DNA of 64,000 nucleotides, taken from Accumulibacter phosphatis (lineage in GTDB: Bacteria > Pseudomonadota > Gammaproteobacteria > Burkholderiales > Rhodocyclaceae). The stretch is taken from assembly GCF_000024165.1 (NCBI RefSeq), contig NC_013194.1:1860001-1924000 (forward strand), read 5' to 3'. The position numbers and the translations under genes are program-made. This document shows positions 35,955 through 44,421 of this stretch, in pieces. The notes beneath the pieces were generated by a model that saw only the letters and a program-made list of their open reading frames with translations, was not told where the DNA came from and made no database searches. Each line of letters begins with the position of its first letter. Positions within the stretch are counted from its first letter, which is position 1.

Positions 35955-37316
35955 TCATGCCTTCGGCAGGCATTTCAGTCGACGGTAGAGCGTCCGTTCC
36001 GACAGGCCGAGGTGCCTGGCCAGCGCCTTGCGGTTGCCGCGGAAGCTCCGTACCTGTTCCACGAACGAAACCGTCTCGCGTTCGCGGGAAGCGGGCTTCG
36101 CCGCCTGGTACTGCTCCGGCATGCCCTGAAGGGTGAGCGTTTCCGCCGCCAGTTCCAGTGGCAAGTGCGGCAGACGGATCTCATCGCCATCGCAAAGCAG
36201 GCAGGCACGTTCGAGAATGTTGCGTAACTCGCGCACATTGCCGGGGTAGGGATAGCGGCTCAGCCAGTCGGCAGCCTCCGCCGACAGGCGCCGACGGGAA
36301 CGCCCGCCAGCGATGCGGGCGAGCAAGCTTTCGGCCAGCAGCAGGACATCGTCACCGCGTTGCCGCAGTGGCGGCAGGTGGATCGGGAAGATGTTGAGGC
36401 GGTAGAACAGGTCCTGCCGGAAGAGGCCTTTGGCCACCATTTCCGTCAGCGGGCGATGGGTGGCGGAGATCGTTCGCACCTCCGCCTTGCGCAATTCTGG
36501 CGAACCCACTCGGCGATAGGTTCCGGTTTCCAGCAGGCGCAAGAGTTTGACCTGGATGGAAAGCGGGATGTCGCCCAGTTCGTCGAGAAACAATGTGCCA
36601 CCGGACGCGGCCTCGATCAGGCCGGTCGTGCGAGTCGTAGCACCGGTGAAGGCACCGCGCTCGTGGCCAAACAAGGCGCTTTCGAACAGTGTCTCCGGCA
36701 GTCCGGAGCAATCGACCGCAACGAATGGCTGCCGGGCGCGCGGGCTGAGTTGATGGATGGCATTGGCGACGAGTTCCTTGCCAGTGCCCGATTCACCCTG
36801 AAGCAACACGGAAGCTTCCGACGGCGCTACCCGGGCGACCAGTTCCATCATCCCGAGAAAGGCTGGCGAACGACCGATCAGACCCTGGGCGTGCGCACGA
36901 CTTTGCGCTCCGGGCAGAGCTTCGAGCTTCTCGATGTAAAGAACGATTGCGCCGCGGGCATCGCGTATCGGTGACAGCTCGATGTTTTCGAAGCTCTCGC
37001 CGTGTGCCGTGTAATGGAGATGCAACACGCGCTCGCGCCGGCCGGATTGCAGACTGCGCTGTAGCGGACACGACTCGCCCGCCTGGTCGCAGGGCACCGT
37101 GTATCGATGCGAAACCTCGAAGCACTTGCGGCCAACGACCTCGACCTGATCGACCCAGTTGGCCCGATAGGCCTCGTTCGCGGCCAGTATCCGATAGTCG
37201 CGGTCACACAGGATGTGCGGTTCGGGAAGCGTCTCCAGGAACGAGACCAGCTCTGCCAGGGACTTGTGATTGACCGCCACGCGCTGCCACCAGCTCTGCC
37301 AAATTGACTGCCGCAT
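35955..37316 (-). CDS. Sigma-54-dependent transcriptional activator with cysteine-containing PAS domain
   Basis: Activator of 453 residues. Residues about 15-135 form a PAS sensor with C65, C76 and C83 (KCFEV and VPCDQAGESCPLQ), a cluster that suggests a metal, Fe-S or redox ligand. The AAA+ domain has Walker A GESGTGKE (174-181), GAFTGA (221-226) for sigma-54 contact, and Walker B TLFLDELGDI. A Fis-type helix-turn-helix (NRKALARHLGLSERTLYRRLK) ends it. The start is uncertain; MRQSIW is used. It is divergent from the Rieske operon, which has a sigma-54 promoter, so it probably controls it. Confidence 0.9.
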   Translation of the reverse strand: MRQSIWQSWWQRVAVNHKSLAELVSFLETLPEPHILCDRDYRILAANEAYRANWVDQVEVVGRKCFEVSHRYTVPCDQAGESCPLQRSLQSGRRERVLHLHYTAHGESFENIELSPIRDARGAIVLYIEKLEALPGAQSRAHAQGLIGRSPAFLGMMELVARVAPSEASVLLQGESGTGKELVANAIHQLSPRARQPFVAVDCSGLPETLFESALFGHERGAFTGATTRTTGLIEAASGGTLFLDELGDIPLSIQVKLLRLLETGTYRRVGSPELRKAEVRTISATHRPLTEMVAKGLFRQDLFYRLNIFPIHLPPLRQRGDDVLLLAESLLARIAGGRSRRRLSAEAADWLSRYPYPGNVRELRNILERACLLCDGDEIRLPHLPLELAAETLTLQGMPEQYQAAKPASRERETVSFVEQVRSFRGNRKALARHLGLSERTLYRRLKCLPKA

Positions 37317-37417
37317 GCTGCCATATCGGCAGTTGATAGTCAAAGACGACAGCAGCACGTCCCCATAGACGACACCAACGCATTGTTTATGGGTAATTTT
37401 CTGTTTCCGGGAAAAGC

Positions 37418-37432
37418 TGGCACGAGTCTTGA
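37418..37432 (+). promoter_or_regulatory. Sigma-54 (-24/-12) promoter
   Basis: TGGCACGAGTCTTGA compared with consensus TGGCACGNNNNTTGC differs only at the last base. It lies in the divergent region between the sigma-54 activator gene and the Rieske gene, 150 bases before the Rieske start. An inverted repeat CCCATA (37362-37367) / TATGGG (37388-37393) just upstream might be the activator site. Confidence 0.75.
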
Positions 37433-37584
37433 TAAGTAAATGCTGATATGGCTGATCGAAGCCAATTCATGAACCCGCCCGGTCGGGGTTTGCGGACGCT
37501 TGCTTCGCTCGGCGGAGTCTGCAAGGCAAGAGCCCACGCCGCCTGTTTGCGCGACAACGAACCCATCCCAACGAGGAAATCATC

Positions 37585-38205
37585 ATGAGTCTATGTACGT
37601 GCCAGGGCGAATCATTTCTGGTCAGCGACAGTCCGGCACGCCGGCGATGGTTGCTGGCTACCGTCGGACTCGGCGGCGCGATGACACTGACTGCCATTGT
37701 GCCTTTCGTCAGTAGCCTGCTGCCGTCCGAGCGAGCAAAGGCAGCCGGCGCACCGGTGGAAGTCGACATCGACAAAATCGCCCCGGGCGAAATGATCGTC
37801 GTTGAATGGCGGGGCAAGCCGGTATGGATTCTGCACCGAACACCGGCAATGCTGGAGGCCCTGAAGAAGGCCGAGCCGAATCTGGTCGATCCGGGATCGG
37901 AAGTCGCGCAGCAACCAGACTACGCGACCAACGAACATCGCTCACGAAAGCCGGAGTATCTCGTTGCGGTCGGCATCTGCACGCATCTCGGTTGCTCACC
38001 CGCCAAGGCTTTCGATTCCGGGGACAAGGCTCTGGGTGCCGACTGGGCCGGTGGTTTTCTCTGCCCCTGCCATGGATCGACCTTCGATTTTGCCGGCCGC
38101 GTCTTCAAGGACAAGCCGGCGCCGATCAATCTGGAAGTTCCCCCTCATACCTACCTGACGGACAGCCGCCTGATTATCGGTAGCGACCAGCGCGGGCAGG
38201 CCTGA
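37585..38205 (+). CDS. Rieske [2Fe-2S] protein (cytochrome bc1-type, orphan)
   Basis: Protein of 206 residues with a Tat-like signal/anchor (SPARRRWLLATVGLGGAMTLTAIVPFV). The cluster-binding boxes are VGICTHLGCSPAKA and FLCPCHGSTFDFAGRV, both of the bc1 type, with the usual insertion between them. The N-terminal part with DIDKIAPGEMIVVEWRGKPVWILHRT is that of PetA. No petB or petC follows, so it is separate from a bc1 operon here and may be a paralogue with its own expression control. Faces the periplasm. Confidence 0.92.
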   Translation: MSLCTCQGESFLVSDSPARRRWLLATVGLGGAMTLTAIVPFVSSLLPSERAKAAGAPVEVDIDKIAPGEMIVVEWRGKPVWILHRTPAMLEALKKAEPNLVDPGSEVAQQPDYATNEHRSRKPEYLVAVGICTHLGCSPAKAFDSGDKALGADWAGGFLCPCHGSTFDFAGRVFKDKPAPINLEVPPHTYLTDSRLIIGSDQRGQA

Positions 38206-38349
38206 TCCGTGCAAAAAGATCGGCGGAAGTGACTCGACAGATTCACAGGCGCAGCCGGCGGCCTTGGGGTCGCCGTCATGCGCCGCGTCGCCTCCTTCGC
38301 AGCGGGCACGCCCGCACTTCTCTTGTGATCGACACCAGAAGGAAACATC

Positions 38350-38748
38350 ATGCAGATCGCAGTGACCAGCCAGAACCGCAAGACCATCACCGCGCACGCC
38401 GGGAAATGCCGCAAGTTCTGGATCTACGAAGTCGAGAAGGGCTTGGTCGTCGGCAAGCGCTTGGTCGAGGTTTCGATGGACGAGGTCTTGCACGCCAGTC
38501 ATCAGCACCTGGCCGAGCCGCTGGCCGGAATCAACGTCCTGATTGCCGGTGGCATCGGCCCCGGTCTTTACGATCGCCTGATGCAGAGCGGCATTCTTCC
38601 TGTCATTACCCTGGAACAAGACCCCGATGTCGCCGTGGTGGCCCTGCTCGCCAACAACCTCGACCGGTTGCCCGTTGACCGCAGCCATCATAGCCACGAG
38701 CACCGCTTTGCGCCGTCATTGGCGCCCAGCGAGCGCGATTGCCGCTGA
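38350..38748 (+). CDS. NifX/NafY-type dinitrogenase iron-molybdenum cofactor domain protein
   Basis: Protein of 132 residues: MQIAVTSQNRKTITAHAGKCRKFWIYEVEKG and VLIAGGIGPGLYDRLMQSGILPVIT are characteristic of the NifX/NifB-C-terminal/NafY fold that binds Fe-S or Fe-Mo cluster intermediates. The tail is histidine-rich (DRSHHSHEH), a possible metal site. No nif structural genes are in the window; family members also occur with non-nitrogenase clusters. It lies 144 bases after the Rieske gene on the same strand. Confidence 0.85.
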   Translation: MQIAVTSQNRKTITAHAGKCRKFWIYEVEKGLVVGKRLVEVSMDEVLHASHQHLAEPLAGINVLIAGGIGPGLYDRLMQSGILPVITLEQDPDVAVVALLANNLDRLPVDRSHHSHEHRFAPSLAPSERDCR

Positions 38749-38792
38749 AGCGAAGGCAGGCTCAGCGGCTGCCCATTTGCGAGGTAAGCACC

Positions 38793-39728
38793 ATGACCAG
38801 CATTGCTCCCACACTCGACATCGGCGCCCTCAAGCGTTTGCGCATTCTGTGCATCTCCGAAACTGGCTGGTTCGACACCGCTACCGTGTTTGACGACATT
38901 CGGGCCGCCGGCGGTGCCGAGACCGACCAGTACGCTATCCCGTGGCCGCCGTTCGGCCCCCTGCACGCGGACAACGCTGCCGGTTTCTCGGCGCTCCTGG
39001 AGGCCGAGACGACCGATGGCAAGGTGCGCCGCCTGCTGTTCGACACCGGCTGGAACCCCGACTGGATGGATCGCCGCTTCGCGGAGGAGGGCATAGACCG
39101 CCTGCTGCAGGAGGGCCGGATCGAGGCTTTGATCGTCAGTCACGAGCACTTCGACCACTTCTGGGGGATCGGCTCGACGCTCAGACACTGTCCCGCCATG
39201 CCGATTTACCTTCCCGAGGGCTTCCATCCGACAGGCCTGGCCTTCATTCGCGAGCAGGGTCATACGGGAAGTGTGATTACCGTTGCCAGCGGGCAGCCGC
39301 TGCTGCTGTTTCCCGGTCTGGCTGTGGTCAGCTTCCCGATGCGCACGCTGTTGCAGGTCCAGGGAGAAAACGTCCTCTACGCCAACCTGGAGAATCAGGG
39401 CTTGGCCATGATCACTGGCTGCGGTCACGGCGGCGTGCTGAACCTGCTCGACTATGCCCGCCGGAGCTTCACGGGTGGCGAGCGTATCCACGCGATCTAC
39501 GGTGGACTGCACCTTTCTCCCCTGGAAGACTGGGACTCGGGCCGGGACCAGATCGTCAAGGCCCTGGGGGACTATGGGATCACCAAATTGGCGTGCAATC
39601 ATTGCACCGGCCGCACGGCTGTCGAGAAGATGCTGGCGAGCGGCTTGCCCGTCCTGCGCGGGACGGCCCGGCACGGCTCCCAGACGGAATTGTTCCTGGG
39701 CAACGGCGACGCGCTGGAACTGGGGTAG
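38793..39728 (+). CDS. MBL-fold metallohydrolase (DHPS-like)
   Basis: Protein of 311 residues with the metallo-beta-lactamase fold: RLLFDTGWNPDWM, the metal motif SHEHFDHFWG (HxHxDH variant EHFDH) and ITGCGHGGVLNLLDYA plus IYGGLHLSPLEDW, typical of the group related to 7,8-dihydropterin-6-methyl-beta-ribofuranosylaminobenzene phosphate synthase. Near the end KLACNHCTGRTAVEKM contributes another histidine. ATG at 38793 with GAGGTAAG in front. Likely in the sigma-54-controlled operon; substrate unknown. Confidence 0.85.
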   Translation: MTSIAPTLDIGALKRLRILCISETGWFDTATVFDDIRAAGGAETDQYAIPWPPFGPLHADNAAGFSALLEAETTDGKVRRLLFDTGWNPDWMDRRFAEEGIDRLLQEGRIEALIVSHEHFDHFWGIGSTLRHCPAMPIYLPEGFHPTGLAFIREQGHTGSVITVASGQPLLLFPGLAVVSFPMRTLLQVQGENVLYANLENQGLAMITGCGHGGVLNLLDYARRSFTGGERIHAIYGGLHLSPLEDWDSGRDQIVKALGDYGITKLACNHCTGRTAVEKMLASGLPVLRGTARHGSQTELFLGNGDALELG

Positions 39729-39995
39729 CAATGCGCATCGAGCCGTAGAAGTCCGCGTCGCCGGTGACCCTGCGGCGCGGGGATACCGAGCGGCCGGACG
39801 CAAGTGCCGGGCCACCGGTAGTGGTCATGGGGCGCGGGACCGGCGCTGAGCGGTGCTTTCGCCCGCCGGCATCCGCTGAACGGGTGTACGCGGCCGATCT
39901 GGCCGCTGCCGCGCCCAGGCACGGACCGGTAGGCGTGCCGATTCTCGGAACTGTCCCAGACGAGGAGCACGGCTTTCTGCTGGATGAACTCGATC

Positions 39996-40070
39996 GCGCG
40001 CCGCCGTCGGGCAACGTCATGGGGCTCGATCTCGACAGTTCGCGCGAAAAGCCTCGGCTTGCGCTACGCT
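39996..40070. repeat. Dispersed repeat, copy B
   Basis: Matches 31831-31905 in direct orientation with a 3-base deletion in the CCGCCG run and scattered substitutions. Confidence 0.7.
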
Positions 40071-40077
40071 AGACGAT

Positions 40078-40104
40078 CTACGCACTACGCACTACGCACT
40101 ACGC
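40078..40104. repeat. Heptamer tandem repeat CTACGCA
   Basis: Three exact copies of CTACGCA (40078-40098) followed by a partial fourth. Such 7-bp tracts can vary in number; this one is 56 bases before a start codon. Confidence 0.85.
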
Positions 40105-40159
40105 GCCGGCGCGCGGTGCGTGACGGAAGCCCCCAGTCAGCCCCCCACTCAAGGCCACC

Positions 40160-40996
40160 ATGAAAACCCCGCACAGACTCACCGCACTCGTCGAAGAAGG
40201 CCTCGTCGATGAGGTGATTGGCCAATTGATGAGCGGCAAGGAGGCCACCGTCTATGTCGTTCGCTGCGGCGAGGCGATTCGCTGCGCCAAGGTGTACAAG
40301 GATGCCAATCAACGCAGCTTCCGCAAGAACGCCTCCTATCAGGAAGGCCGCAAGGTCAAGAACAGCCGGCAGGCGCGCGCCATGGAGAAAGGCAGCCGCT
40401 ATGGGCGCCGGATGCAGGAAGAGGTCTGGCAGAGTGCCGAGGTCGATGCCCTGTATCGGCTGGCCGCCGCTGGCGTGCGGGTGCCGCAGCCGCACCTCTG
40501 CTTCGCCGGCGTGTTGCTGATGGATCTGGTGCTCGATGCCGACGGCCATGCGGCGCCGCGCCTGAACGATGTCGAACTCAGCGAGGAACTGGCGCTGGCG
40601 TATCACGCCCTGCTCATGAATCAGGTGGTGCGCATGCTGTGCGCCGGCGTCATTCACGGTGATCTCTCCGAATACAACATCCTCGTTGGCGAAGGCGGGC
40701 CGGTCATCATCGACCTGCCGCAGGCCGTCGATGCGGCGGGCAACAGCGACGCCGCCGAAATGTTCGAGCGTGATGTGCTCAATCTGCGCACCTACTTCAG
40801 CGCCTTCGCGCCGACCCTCAAGGACACCCAGTACGGCAAGGAAATCTGGGCGCATTACGAAAGCGGCCTGCTGTCGCCGGAACTGGCCCTGACCGGTCAA
40901 GTCGTACTCGACGAGGGGCTCGCCGACGTCGACGCCGTTCTCCTCCAGGTCAAGCTGGCCATCGAGGAGAATGCCATCCGGCGCATGTGCGAATAG
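40160..40996 (+). CDS. RIO-type serine protein kinase
   Basis: Kinase-like protein of 278 residues. SGKEATVYVVRCGE is the ATP-loop region, CAKVYK holds the ATP-anchoring lysine, GVIHGDLSEYNILV is the catalytic loop with aspartate and asparagine, and VIIDLPQAVD is the metal-binding loop. These are RIO1-like features, and bacterial members of this group are known but of unclear function. It stands alone between a repeat tract and a convergent membrane-protein gene. Confidence 0.9.
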   Translation: MKTPHRLTALVEEGLVDEVIGQLMSGKEATVYVVRCGEAIRCAKVYKDANQRSFRKNASYQEGRKVKNSRQARAMEKGSRYGRRMQEEVWQSAEVDALYRLAAAGVRVPQPHLCFAGVLLMDLVLDADGHAAPRLNDVELSEELALAYHALLMNQVVRMLCAGVIHGDLSEYNILVGEGGPVIIDLPQAVDAAGNSDAAEMFERDVLNLRTYFSAFAPTLKDTQYGKEIWAHYESGLLSPELALTGQVVLDEGLADVDAVLLQVKLAIEENAIRRMCE

Positions 40997-41131
40997 TCCG
41001 GGCGTCGATGCACGCCGCTGCCGCTGTGGCAGCACGGCGCTGCCTGCAGGTAAACGGCGCGCCGCCGACAGGCTCTGCCGGTGTGCTCCCGGCACGACAG
41101 CGGACCATTCCGGGCGAGCTTGCGCCGAGCT

Positions 41132-41638
41132 TCACTTCCTGTGCTTGCGCCCGTCAAGCCAATGCGAGATCGCGAAGTAGAGGCTTATCCCAACGAGACC
41201 GCTGTAGACACAGAACTCGTGGAGCGCCGCAACGGACACCAAGCCAAGCACCCGGTTGTCCAGGATAAAGGGTGCGAACGGCTCGATATCGGTATGCATC
41301 ACGCTGTCGAGCAGCACGTGACTGTACGAACCAATGACGGCACTAACGATTGCGACGGGCCAACTGATTGGCGAGTCACGAGACCGGCCCAGCAGGCGGA
41401 GGCCCAACTCGGCCGCGTATTTTCCCGTCAGCGCTGACCCGATACCAATCAGCGTTGCGCCGACATAGGTATGCGAAAAACCATGCAAATGCCCTTCGCC
41501 GGTGATCATGACGACCAGCGGCTGGATATCCATGATGATTTGCGCCCAGGCAAAGACCATCAGTGAAAAGCTTCCCTGAAGAAGCGCCTTCAACAGCAAG
41601 CCAGGTCCCATGTGGAAAGGAGTAAAGGGCACGCTCAA
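41132..41638 (-). CDS. Conserved membrane protein
   Basis: Protein of 168 residues with about four membrane helices. The start, MSVPFTPFHMGPGLLLKALLQGSFSLMVFAWAQIIMDIQPLV, and HGFSHTYVGATLIG and SYSHVLLDSVMHTDIEPFAPF hold conserved histidine and aspartate residues that recall the membrane-bound metal-dependent hydrolase (YdjM / DUF4184-like) group. The arrangement HMGPG, HGFSH and SHVLLDS suggests an intramembrane metal site. Function unknown. Confidence 0.72.
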   Translation of the reverse strand: MSVPFTPFHMGPGLLLKALLQGSFSLMVFAWAQIIMDIQPLVVMITGEGHLHGFSHTYVGATLIGIGSALTGKYAAELGLRLLGRSRDSPISWPVAIVSAVIGSYSHVLLDSVMHTDIEPFAPFILDNRVLGLVSVAALHEFCVYSGLVGISLYFAISHWLDGRKHRK

Positions 41639-41820
41639 GGCTCCGACATGATAGGTCGCCGCGCCAGCGACGGGCGCGTCTGCAGGTGGCCGGGTGCCTG
41701 CAGCGCCGGGTTGGCTGGCTCGCTTTGCATCACCACGAATCGACCTCCGGCCTGCACAGAGACGGTGGATCGTTGGCGCATCCTGCGGTGCCGGCGCCGC
41801 TCACTGCCACCAGCCGTCGC

Positions 41821-42528
41821 TCATGACTTGCTCGGCAAGGCGCCGACAAATCGGTAGCCGACACCCGCCTCGGTGCGAAGGTGCTTCGGTCGCGCGGGAT
41901 CGTCCTCGATCTTCTTGCGCAGATTGCCCATATAGACGCGGACGTAGTGGCTGTCTTCGACGTGTCCGGGGCCCCAGACGTTCTTCAGTAGCTGGCGGTG
42001 GGTCAGCACGCAATCGGGATTGGCGATCAGATAGCTGAGGAGCCGATACTCGATCGGCGTCAGGTGGAGGGGCGCTCCGTCGCGCTCGACCGTACGCCGC
42101 GCCAGGTCGACGCGAATCGACCCGAACTCGGCGAGCGCCGTGCCGCCGGCGCTACGGCTGCGGCGGCGCAGGTGCGCGCGTACGCGGGCGAGCAACTCGG
42201 CAGCACCAAAAGGCTTGGTCAGGTAATCGTCGGCACCGGCATCGAGCGCGGCCACCTTGTCGATCTCGGTCGTGCGCGCCGAGAGTACGAGCACGGGGAT
42301 CTCCGACCAGGCTCTCAGATCACGGATGAAGTCGATGCCGTCACCATCGGGCAGGCCGAGATCGAGCACCACCAGATCCGCGCGGCGGGTGCCGGCCTCG
42401 ATCAGGCCGCGCTTGACGCTGTCGGCCTCGAAGACCTGAAACCCCTCGCTTTCGAGCGCCAGCTTGATGAAACGGCGGATATTGGCTTCGTCCTCGACGA
42501 CGACGATGCCGGTCGTCGGCTCCGTCAT
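41821..42528 (-). CDS. kdpE: KdpE response regulator
   Basis: OmpR-family regulator of 235 residues. Receiver domain with acidic pocket (VVVEDEANIRRF), phosphoacceptor aspartate in LVVLDLGLPDGDG and lysine in DDYLTKPFG; winged-helix domain ending YVRVYMGNLRKKIEDDPARPKHLRTEAGVGYRF. Closely resembles KdpE. It would normally lie next to kdpD, but a plus-strand cassette of about 4 kb separates them. It probably activates kdpFABC when potassium is scarce. Confidence 0.85.
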   Translation of the reverse strand: MTEPTTGIVVVEDEANIRRFIKLALESEGFQVFEADSVKRGLIEAGTRRADLVVLDLGLPDGDGIDFIRDLRAWSEIPVLVLSARTTEIDKVAALDAGADDYLTKPFGAAELLARVRAHLRRRSRSAGGTALAEFGSIRVDLARRTVERDGAPLHLTPIEYRLLSYLIANPDCVLTHRQLLKNVWGPGHVEDSHYVRVYMGNLRKKIEDDPARPKHLRTEAGVGYRFVGALPSKS

Positions 42529-42891
42529 GGCGCGCGCTGCCCGGCGCCGGTTTTCGCTTGCTGGTCTTCCAGGTTGTTCATGTCACGACGCTCGCGTTGA
42601 GGGAAGTGGTGCAGGCGCGCTGCTTGCCGACCCGGGCCGGCGAGACGTCTCCGCCTCGCTGGCATTGCCCCGCGACGGCGGTCGGCTCCGCCCTGGACAG
42701 GCGGCTCAAGCCAGACGGATAGTAACAAGAAGCCACCCCGCACTGAACAGCTCAGGCACTTGCGCGTGTCGTTCTCGCCGATCCTGGCAAGGATGCCCTG
42801 TGCGGTATCGCCGCCGTCGGCAAGTGTTTACACCATTTTTACGTCGCATTCCGGACACTGACGGCATCGCGTTCTGACTCCGCTTGCCGCC
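42529..42891. other. Divergent control region between kdpE and the second kinase gene
   Basis: No gene. Holds a KdpE-type direct repeat at 42827-42843, close to the plus-strand kinase gene. Confidence 0.5.
42827..42843 (+). promoter_or_regulatory. Probable KdpE-type operator for the kinase-regulator-kup genes
   Basis: TTTACA-CCATT-TTTACG, two half-sites with 11-bp period, 49 bases before the kinase start. The E. coli KdpE site has TTTATA-N5-TTTACA with the same period, and the kdpF upstream region at 55481-55497 has TTTATC-N5-TTTACA. Confidence 0.6.
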
Positions 42892-44421
42892 GTGAAAACT
42901 GGACTCCCCTCCCGCTGGCGCCGCGCCCCGTATCTGGTGGCCGCCGCGCTTTGTACCCTGACCACGCTGGGCACGCTTCCGCTGCGTGGCCTGCTCGATC
43001 TCGCCAACATCGTGATGATCTTTCTGCTGACGGTTTTCGTCGCGGCGGTGTGGCTTGGGCGGGGCCCATCGGTCATGGCGGCCTTCCTCGGGGTGGCCCT
43101 CTTCGACTTCTTTTTCGTGCCGCCACATCTGTCATTCGACGTCGCCGACGGGCAGTATCTGGTGACTTTCGCGGTCATGCTTGCCGTCGGCCTGATCTCG
43201 TCGCATCTTGCGGCATTGCTTTCGGAGCGGACCGCCGAGGCCCAGTCGCGAGAACAGGAGACGCGCGTCCTTTACCAGTTGGCACGCGATCTGGGTGGCG
43301 CTTTGACGGCTGATCAGGTCGCCGACATTACACGGCATTTCCTGGGCGCTGTTGAGCTGGATGTGACGCTGCTGGTCGCCGAGGCTTCGGGCAAGGGAGT
43401 CGCGTTCCATGAGTTCCATGAATACGGTAGCCACCGCCTGAATGATCTGGAGTACGGCTTCGCGCGTTCGGCCTACGAACGCGGCACCATCGTCGAGACC
43501 GATCCCCTGGCCGGCATGGGCGTAGCCATCGTCTTTCTGCCCCTCGTCGTACCGACCCGTGTCCTCGGGGTGCTGGCTCTGGTACCCCGGTCGGACGACG
43601 TCGACCGGGTGCGTGCACTGCGGCCCTTGCTGGAAGCGGTGGCATCGCTGCTGGCGATCACGCTCGAGCGGCTGCATTACGCCGATGCCGCGCAGGACAG
43701 CGAACTGCAGGTCTCCGCGGAGCGGCTGCGCACATCGATCCTGTCCTCCTTGTCGCACGATTTGCGGACACCGCTGACGAGTCTCGTCGGGCTCGCCGAT
43801 ACCCTGGTGCACAGGCAGCCGGCGCTCGACGAAGGCGCCATCGAGACGGCCGCGATCATCCGCGACCAGGCGCATGCCATGCATCACCTGATGTCCAACC
43901 TGCTCGAAATGGCTCGCCTGCAGGCCGGCAGCATCACGCTGAACAAGGAGTGGCAGCCCTTCGAGGAGATCGTCGGCTCCAGCACGCGCCTGCTGGCGGG
44001 TCTTCTCGCCAGCCGCAAGCTCGACATTCAGGTGCCGCGCGATCTGCCGCTGGTGGACTTCGATGCCGTGTTGCTGGAGCGCGTCCTGTGCAACCTGCTG
44101 GAGAACGCGGCCAAGTATTCCCCGCCGGGGGCGCGCATCGAGGTGCTGGCGCGCACGCGCGGAGAGGCGCTGGAAATCGCCGTCGGTAACGACGGCCGCG
44201 GTTTTCCCGTGGATCGCATCGACCAGGTTTTCGACCTGTTTGCCAGGGGCGAGCGCGAGCCGGCCGTCGCCGGTACCGGCCTGGGGCTGGCGATCTGCAA
44301 GGCCATCGTCGAGGCGCACGGCGGTACGATCGTCGCCGAGAACCGTCCCGGCGGCGCCTGTGTGCGTTTCACCCTTCCTCTCGGCACGCCCCCCGCCATG
44401 GACGAGGAGGGCACGTCATGA
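42892..44421 (+). CDS. KdpD-like sensor histidine kinase lacking the KdpD domain
   Basis: Kinase of 509 residues that corresponds to the C-terminal two thirds of KdpD: a DUF4118 membrane domain with about four helices (LANIVMIFLLTVFVAAVWLGRGPSVMAAFLGVALFDFFFVPP), a GAF-like domain, the H-box SSLSHDLRTPLTSLVG, N-box LLENAAKYSPPG and G-boxes GTGLGLAICKAIVEAHGG. The ATP-binding KdpD and Usp domains are absent. GTG start at 42892. It overlaps the next regulator gene by ATGA and is probably its partner. Confidence 0.9.
   Translation: MKTGLPSRWRRAPYLVAAALCTLTTLGTLPLRGLLDLANIVMIFLLTVFVAAVWLGRGPSVMAAFLGVALFDFFFVPPHLSFDVADGQYLVTFAVMLAVGLISSHLAALLSERTAEAQSREQETRVLYQLARDLGGALTADQVADITRHFLGAVELDVTLLVAEASGKGVAFHEFHEYGSHRLNDLEYGFARSAYERGTIVETDPLAGMGVAIVFLPLVVPTRVLGVLALVPRSDDVDRVRALRPLLEAVASLLAITLERLHYADAAQDSELQVSAERLRTSILSSLSHDLRTPLTSLVGLADTLVHRQPALDEGAIETAAIIRDQAHAMHHLMSNLLEMARLQAGSITLNKEWQPFEEIVGSSTRLLAGLLASRKLDIQVPRDLPLVDFDAVLLERVLCNLLENAAKYSPPGARIEVLARTRGEALEIAVGNDGRGFPVDRIDQVFDLFARGEREPAVAGTGLGLAICKAIVEAHGGTIVAENRPGGACVRFTLPLGTPPAMDEEGTS

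Larger units (their letters stand above)
39729..40159. other. Gene-free stretch with repeats
   Basis: No gene seen. It contains dispersed repeat copy B (39996-40070) and a heptamer microsatellite (40078-40104) directly before the RIO kinase gene. Confidence 0.5.

Noticed and set aside
37585..38205. Rieske gene as part of a petABC (bc1) operon
   Set aside because: No cytochrome b or c1 gene follows; the next genes encode NifX-like and MBL-fold proteins.
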